From CAYYHA01 sp964471535 (lineage in GTDB: Bacteria > Myxococcota > Myxococcia > SLRQ01): a stretch of DNA of 9,837 bases. Positions within the stretch are counted from its first letter, which is position 1, and the number at the start of each line of letters is the position of its first letter. Where the stretch lies: positions 1 to 9,837 of the forward strand of contig CAYYHA010000155.1 in NCBI GenBank assembly GCA_964471535.1. Reading direction: 5' to 3'. Shown here one piece after another: positions 6,990 through 9,837 of this stretch. The translations under genes and the position numbers were made by a program. The notes beneath the pieces are model-generated. The model did not search any database. It had not been told where the DNA came from and saw only the letters and a list, made by a program, of their open reading frames with translations.

Positions 6990-7001
6990 TAGAAGGGCCG
7001 C

Positions 7002-8777
7002 ATGTCGTCGCTCGATTGGGCCATCGTCGCCGCCTACCTCCTCCTGGCGCTGGCCATGGGGGCGTGGGTCAGCCGCCGTGCCTCGACGAGTTTGCTCTCC
7101 TACTTCGTCGCGGGGCGCTCGCTGCCCTGGTGGCTGGCGGGGACCTCGATGGTGGCCACCACCTTCGCCGCCGACACCCCACTGTGGGTGGCCGGCGTGG
7201 TGGCGACGAAGGGCATCGCCGGCAACTGGTTCTGGTGGAGCTTCGCCATCGCCCATGTCCTCGGCGCCGTCTACCTCGCTCGGCTGTGGCGACGCAGCGA
7301 GGTGACCACCGACGCGGGCGTGATCGAGCGGCGCTACAGCGGCCGCCCCGCTGCGGCGCTACGGGCCTTCAAGGCCTTCTTCTTCGCCGTGCCCATCAAC
7401 TGCATCACGATGGGCTGGGTGATCCTGGCGATGCGGAAGATCATGGGCGTCTTCATCGACTGGCCAGCGATCCTCGGCCCGGACCGGTGGGACGCCCTCG
7501 CTGGCGCCTGGCCCTCCTGGGTCGCCGTCGATCCCTCCACGGGCCTCTCGGTGCTCCTCGCGATGGCGCTCGCAGTGACCTACTCCACGCTGGGCGGCCT
7601 GCGCGGCGTGGTGCTCACCGATCTGGTGCAGTTCCTCCTCGCCATGACCGGCGCGGTGGCGGTCGCATGGCTCGGCGTGGAAGCAGTTGGAGGGCTCGAC
7701 GCGCTGCCCGCCCGCCTGCAGGCGAGCACCGGGGATGCCTCGGGGATCCTGGCGCTGGTCCCCGCCGCCGACAGCACCTGGATGCCCCTTCGTCTCTTCG
7801 GCCTCTACCTGCTCGTACTCTGGTGGGCGCAGAAGTACTCGGACAGCGGTGGTTACCTTGCCCAGCGCATGAGCGCCTGCCGCAACGACGCCGACGCGGC
7901 CAAGGCGACGCTGCTCTTTACCGCGCTCCATTACGTGGCGCGCTCGTGGCCGTGGATCCTCGCCGGCCTCGCCGCAGTCGTCCTCTACCCCGGCGCCGAG
8001 GACCCCGAAGCGAGCTACCCCCGGCTGATGCTCGATGTCCTGCCCCCCGGGCTCCTCGGGCTCGCGGTGACCTCGCTGCTGGCCGCGTTCATGTCCACCA
8101 TCGACACCCATGTGAACTGGGGCGCCAGCTACCTGGTGACCGACCTCTATGCCCGCTTCGTGCGGAGGGACGCCTCCCAAGCGCACTACGTGCGCGTCAG
8201 TCGCCTCGCGGTGGTCCTGGTCGCCCTCGTCGCTGCGGCCATCACCACTCAGATGGACTCCATCGACGCCGCGTGGAAGTTCTTCAGTGCCCTGGGGTCG
8301 GGACTGGGGCTGGTCTCGCTGGCCCGCTGGCTGTGGTGGCGGGTCAACGCCTGGAGCGAGATCGCCGCCCTTGTCGCCACCACGGTGGTCACTGCGGTGC
8401 TCACCTGGCTCGTCCCCGCGATCACCGGCGAGGCGGTGCCCTTCTTCTGGAACATCCTCCTCACCATGGGGGTGTCCACGGCGGTGTGGGTCCCGGTGAC
8501 CTTCCTGACGCCTCCCACCGAGCCTGCGGTGCTCGATGCCTTCTACCGGCAGGTCCGACCGGTGGGGGCGTGGGGTCCGGTGCGGCGGCGCTGCGAATCC
8601 GGGGCGGCCGAAGGCAGCCTGCCGGTCCTGGCGGCCTGGCTCTCGGGCATCGCCTTCGTCTACCTGCTCCTCTTCGGGCTCGGCAAGGTCCTCCTTGGCG
8701 CGCCGGTGGTGGGCGTCCTCCTCCTCGCCGGCGGGGCGGCTTGTGGGGTCCTCGCCTACCGCTTCATGCTGCGCTGA
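7002..8777 (+). CDS. Sodium:solute symporter family (SSS/SLC5) permease, substrate unknown
   Basis: Integral membrane transporter of the LeuT-fold sodium:solute symporter family, 591 residues with about 13-15 hydrophobic segments. The family signature is clear: TYSTLGGLRGVVLTDLVQF (193-211). An early unwound-helix region follows the usual pattern (AGTSMVATTFAADTPL, 46-61). The helix LLAAFMSTIDTHVNWG (359-374) is the counterpart of the segment that holds the sodium-binding Ser/Ser pair in Vibrio SGLT; here S365 and T366 are candidates. The substrate cannot be read from sequence; the family covers sugars, amino acids, vitamins, carboxylates and others. Residues 510-540 form a cytoplasmic basic loop (FYRQVRPVG...PVRRRCE) before two further segments. 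ATG 7002 follows AGAAGGG. It starts 67 bases after nuoI on the same strand and may be co-transcribed, but nothing shows a role with complex I. Confidence 0.88.
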   Translation: MSSLDWAIVAAYLLLALAMGAWVSRRASTSLLSYFVAGRSLPWWLAGTSMVATTFAADTPLWVAGVVATKGIAGNWFWWSFAIAHVLGAVYLARLWRRSEVTTDAGVIERRYSGRPAAALRAFKAFFFAVPINCITMGWVILAMRKIMGVFIDWPAILGPDRWDALAGAWPSWVAVDPSTGLSVLLAMALAVTYSTLGGLRGVVLTDLVQFLLAMTGAVAVAWLGVEAVGGLDALPARLQASTGDASGILALVPAADSTWMPLRLFGLYLLVLWWAQKYSDSGGYLAQRMSACRNDADAAKATLLFTALHYVARSWPWILAGLAAVVLYPGAEDPEASYPRLMLDVLPPGLLGLAVTSLLAAFMSTIDTHVNWGASYLVTDLYARFVRRDASQAHYVRVSRLAVVLVALVAAAITTQMDSIDAAWKFFSALGSGLGLVSLARWLWWRVNAWSEIAALVATTVVTAVLTWLVPAITGEAVPFFWNILLTMGVSTAVWVPVTFLTPPTEPAVLDAFYRQVRPVGAWGPVRRRCESGAAEGSLPVLAAWLSGIAFVYLLLFGLGKVLLGAPVVGVLLLAGGAACGVLAYRFMLR

Positions 8778-8779
8778 GC

Positions 8780-8798
8780 CGGCGGCTTCGCACCGCCG
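8780..8798 (+). terminator. GC-rich hairpin just after symporter stop codon
   Basis: CGGCGG (8780-8785), a seven-base loop, then CCGCCG (8793-8798), starting two bases after the TGA. There is no clear T tract (ATCCTTCCC follows), so it would be an atypical terminator or only an mRNA end structure. CCGCCG can also pair with CGGCGG at 8810-8815, which would exclude the first hairpin. Confidence 0.3.
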
Positions 8799-8810
8799 AT
8801 CCTTCCCAGC

Positions 8811-8826
8811 GGCGGGCGGGCGGGCG
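8811..8826 (+). repeat. Four tandem GGCG units, possible G-quadruplex
   Basis: GGCG occurs four times without interruption. Bases 8811-8824 read GGCGGGCGGGCGGG, four G runs separated by single C bases, which fits a short-loop G-quadruplex pattern on the + strand with at least two tetrads. It lies 12-27 bases before the presumed GTG start of the lipoprotein gene, where a ribosome would bind. Tetranucleotide repeats are also prone to length change. Confidence 0.5.
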
Positions 8827-8837
8827 AAGCTGGCGAG

Positions 8838-9656
8838 GTGGAAAGGCCCCGCCCCGAGTGCACCCCGCGTGCGCGCGCGCTTCGAGCCCGCGCCCCTCGA
8901 GCGCCGTGGGCGCGGTGCCTCGCGGGTCCCCTCGTCGCGCTCCTGTGGGCGGCCTGCCCAGGCCCTACCGGTGGCGGCGATGGCGGCCCGCCCGACGGGG
9001 GAGGTCCCGACGCGGCGGCGGCCCCCACTGGCGCCCCCTGCCCGGAGGGGGATCCAGCGCGCTGCGCCGGCCACGTGTGCATCACCGGCGAAGGGGGTCA
9101 GACCTACTGCTCCGAGTACTGCGAGGCGGGCAGCTGCCCCGACGGCTTCCCGTGTCAGCGCTACCCCTTCGATGGCGCGGACCTCCGGGAGATCTGTGCC
9201 CCCCGCTGTGACCGCGACGAGCAGTGCCTGTCGATGGCCTGTGACGAGGCGACGGGTCGCTGCCTCTTCCCGGGTGACGGCACGCAAGGGCCCGGTGAGC
9301 CCTGCGGTGGGGATGCGGGCCTGTGCCGCTATGGCAACCTGTGCGTCACTCAAGAGGCGGGGCGCCGCTGCATGGCCACGTGCAACCCCGACGCGGATCC
9401 CTTCTGCGCCGACGGCGCCTTCTGCTTCCCCGCCCTGGCGCCGGGAGGTGGCCTGTGCTGGCTGGGGGGGACGGCGGGCCCTGGAGCACCCTGCCTCTCC
9501 CACCGGGACTGCCCCCTCGGCTACCTGTGCCTCGAGGCGCGGGTCGGCGAGCCGAGCTGTCGCAAGGGCTGCGACCCCCGGGACGGCGAGCCCGGCTGCC
9601 CAGCGGGCACCGAGTGCCTCACCGTCCCCGAGAAGGTCTACGGCTTCTGTCGCTAG
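8838..9656 (+). CDS. Secreted cysteine-rich repeat protein, probable lipoprotein
   Basis: Function not recognised. The 272-residue product has a basic N-terminal region with many Arg, a hydrophobic segment CLAGPLVALLWAAC (27-40), and a probable lipobox with C40 as the lipidated residue; W37 at position -3 is unusual. A Gly/Pro/Asp linker (GGGDGGPPDGGGPDAAAA) follows, a style common in myxobacterial lipoproteins. The rest has 28 cysteines in three eight-Cys units and one shorter four-Cys unit, with recurring GxPC, CxxxC and CX5C spacing. The even number suggests full disulfide pairing outside the cytoplasm. The pattern resembles proteins annotated as Dickkopf N-terminal-like cysteine-rich in this group, but I cannot confirm that. 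GTG 8838 is the only start candidate between the upstream in-frame stop and the signal sequence, and it lacks a strong ribosome site, so the start is uncertain. Confidence 0.75.
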   Translation: MERPRPECTPRARALRARAPRAPWARCLAGPLVALLWAACPGPTGGGDGGPPDGGGPDAAAAPTGAPCPEGDPARCAGHVCITGEGGQTYCSEYCEAGSCPDGFPCQRYPFDGADLREICAPRCDRDEQCLSMACDEATGRCLFPGDGTQGPGEPCGGDAGLCRYGNLCVTQEAGRRCMATCNPDADPFCADGAFCFPALAPGGGLCWLGGTAGPGAPCLSHRDCPLGYLCLEARVGEPSCRKGCDPRDGEPGCPAGTECLTVPEKVYGFCR

Positions 9657-9714
9657 CTCAAGTCTGCGGGTTGCTCGACACCCGTGGCAGGGTGCCGCCG
9701 CGTCGGAGGCAGGC

Positions 9715-9742
9715 TTGACGGCCCGCAGGGGGTCGCCATAAA
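9715..9742 (+). promoter_or_regulatory. Candidate promoter of the tRNA gene
   Basis: TTGACG (9715-9720, five of six -35 positions), a 16-base spacer, then CATAAA (9737-9742, four of six -10 positions) within the only A run of the region. Transcription would begin near 9749, about 12 bases before the mature tRNA. The spacing is the same as in the promoter candidate before nuoA. Confidence 0.5.
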
Positions 9743-9760
9743 AAAGCCGCCCTTTCGACC

Positions 9761-9834
9761 GGCGATGTAGCTCAGGCGGTTAGAGCAGGGGTCTCATAAG
9801 CCCCGTGTCGGTGGTTCAAGTCCACCCATCGCCA
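9761..9834 (+). tRNA. tRNA-Met (anticodon CAT), elongator type
   Basis: A complete cloverleaf of 74 bases. The acceptor stem is GGCGATG (9761-9767) with CATCGCC (9827-9833) and discriminator A9834. The D stem is GCTC/GAGC. The anticodon stem GGGGT (9788-9792) / GCCCC (9800-9804) encloses loop CTCATAA with anticodon CAT at 9795-9797. The T stem GGTGG/CCACC has loop TTCAAGT. The 3' CCA is not encoded (CAC follows A9834). The fully paired first acceptor base pair and the T-G pair at the base of the anticodon stem argue against the initiator tRNA. A tRNA-Ile with lysidine-modified CAT is possible and cannot be excluded by eye, but elongator Met is more likely. Confidence 0.9.
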
Positions 9835-9837
9835 CAC

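Noticed and set aside
8775..8837. Symporter and lipoprotein share one reading frame separated by a single TGA, suggesting read-through or recoding
   Set aside because: Twenty stop-free codons are unremarkable at this G+C, and the lipoprotein has its own signal sequence; no recoding element is visible.
7016..9211. Very long + strand open frame (731 codons) overlapping the symporter and the cysteine-rich gene
   Set aside because: It runs out of frame through two well-supported genes and its product is Arg/Pro/Gly/His-rich with no family features; long stop-free shadow frames are expected at this G+C.
7359..9503. Antisense open frame of 714 codons opposite the symporter and lipoprotein genes
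   Set aside because: The product is a charged, His/Arg/Glu-rich sequence mirroring the codon pattern of the sense genes; no motif and no ribosome site.
9657..9760. Inverted repeat CTGCGGG (9664-9670) / CCCGCAG (9722-9728) and small hairpin CGGGT/ACCCG (9667-9684) as a terminator
   Set aside because: The long pairing runs into the tRNA promoter region and neither structure is followed by a T run; I see no convincing terminator.
9761..9837. tRNA gene as an integration site for a mobile element
   Set aside because: No integrase, no duplicate of the tRNA 3' end and no element border is visible; the window ends three bases after the tRNA.
1..9837. CRISPR array, insertion sequence, toxin-antitoxin or defence system
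   Set aside because: No regularly spaced repeats, transposase, small paired genes or nuclease/effector motifs were seen.

Overview
The window is about 70% G+C by eye and its genes all lie on the + strand. The main content is a respiratory complex I (NADH:quinone oxidoreductase, type I) operon in the order nuoA-nuoB-nuoC-nuoD-nuoG-nuoH-nuoI (225-6934). It is followed by a sodium:solute symporter gene (7002-8777), a secreted cysteine-rich probable lipoprotein (8838-9656) and a tRNA with anticodon CAT (9761-9834). The base composition, the style of the NuoB, NuoD and NuoH sequences, and the Gly/Pro/Asp linker plus cysteine-rich repeats of the lipoprotein suggest a member of the Myxococcota or a related group once placed in Deltaproteobacteria. 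That assignment is an inference; no rRNA or species marker is present.

Region 1-224 holds no gene I can support. It carries the best promoter candidate for the operon (TTGACA-N16-CGTAAT, 107-134), an imperfect direct repeat around the -35, and two short inverted repeats in the presumed leader. The nuo genes are packed very tightly. nuoA and nuoB overlap by 14 bases. nuoC/nuoD, nuoD/nuoG and nuoG/nuoH each overlap by four bases (ATGA), which favours coupled translation. The only longer internal gaps are 18 bases (nuoB-nuoC) and 31 bases (nuoH-nuoI).

Together the seven proteins supply the quinone-binding core (NuoB, NuoD, NuoH, NuoA), the connecting module (NuoC, NuoI) and NuoG of the electron-input module. 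All visible iron-sulfur ligands are intact: N2 in NuoB, N6a and N6b in NuoI, and N1b, N5, N4 and an N7-type site in NuoG. The NADH-binding subunits NuoE and NuoF are absent from their usual place between nuoD and nuoG, and the proton-pumping arm NuoJKLMN does not follow nuoI. The operon is therefore split, and the remaining subunits must be encoded elsewhere if the enzyme is complete.

The downstream part is accessory in character: a permease of unknown substrate, then a protein with 28 cysteines in its mature region arranged in recurring units. The tRNA has its own promoter candidate (TTGACG-N16-CATAAA). I see no mobile element, CRISPR array, integrase or toxin-antitoxin pair. The window is mostly ordinary core metabolism; the points most worth a second look are the missing nuoEF/nuoJ-N, the short NuoG that keeps an N7 site, the enlarged NuoH, and the cysteine-repeat protein with a possible G-quadruplex just before its start.
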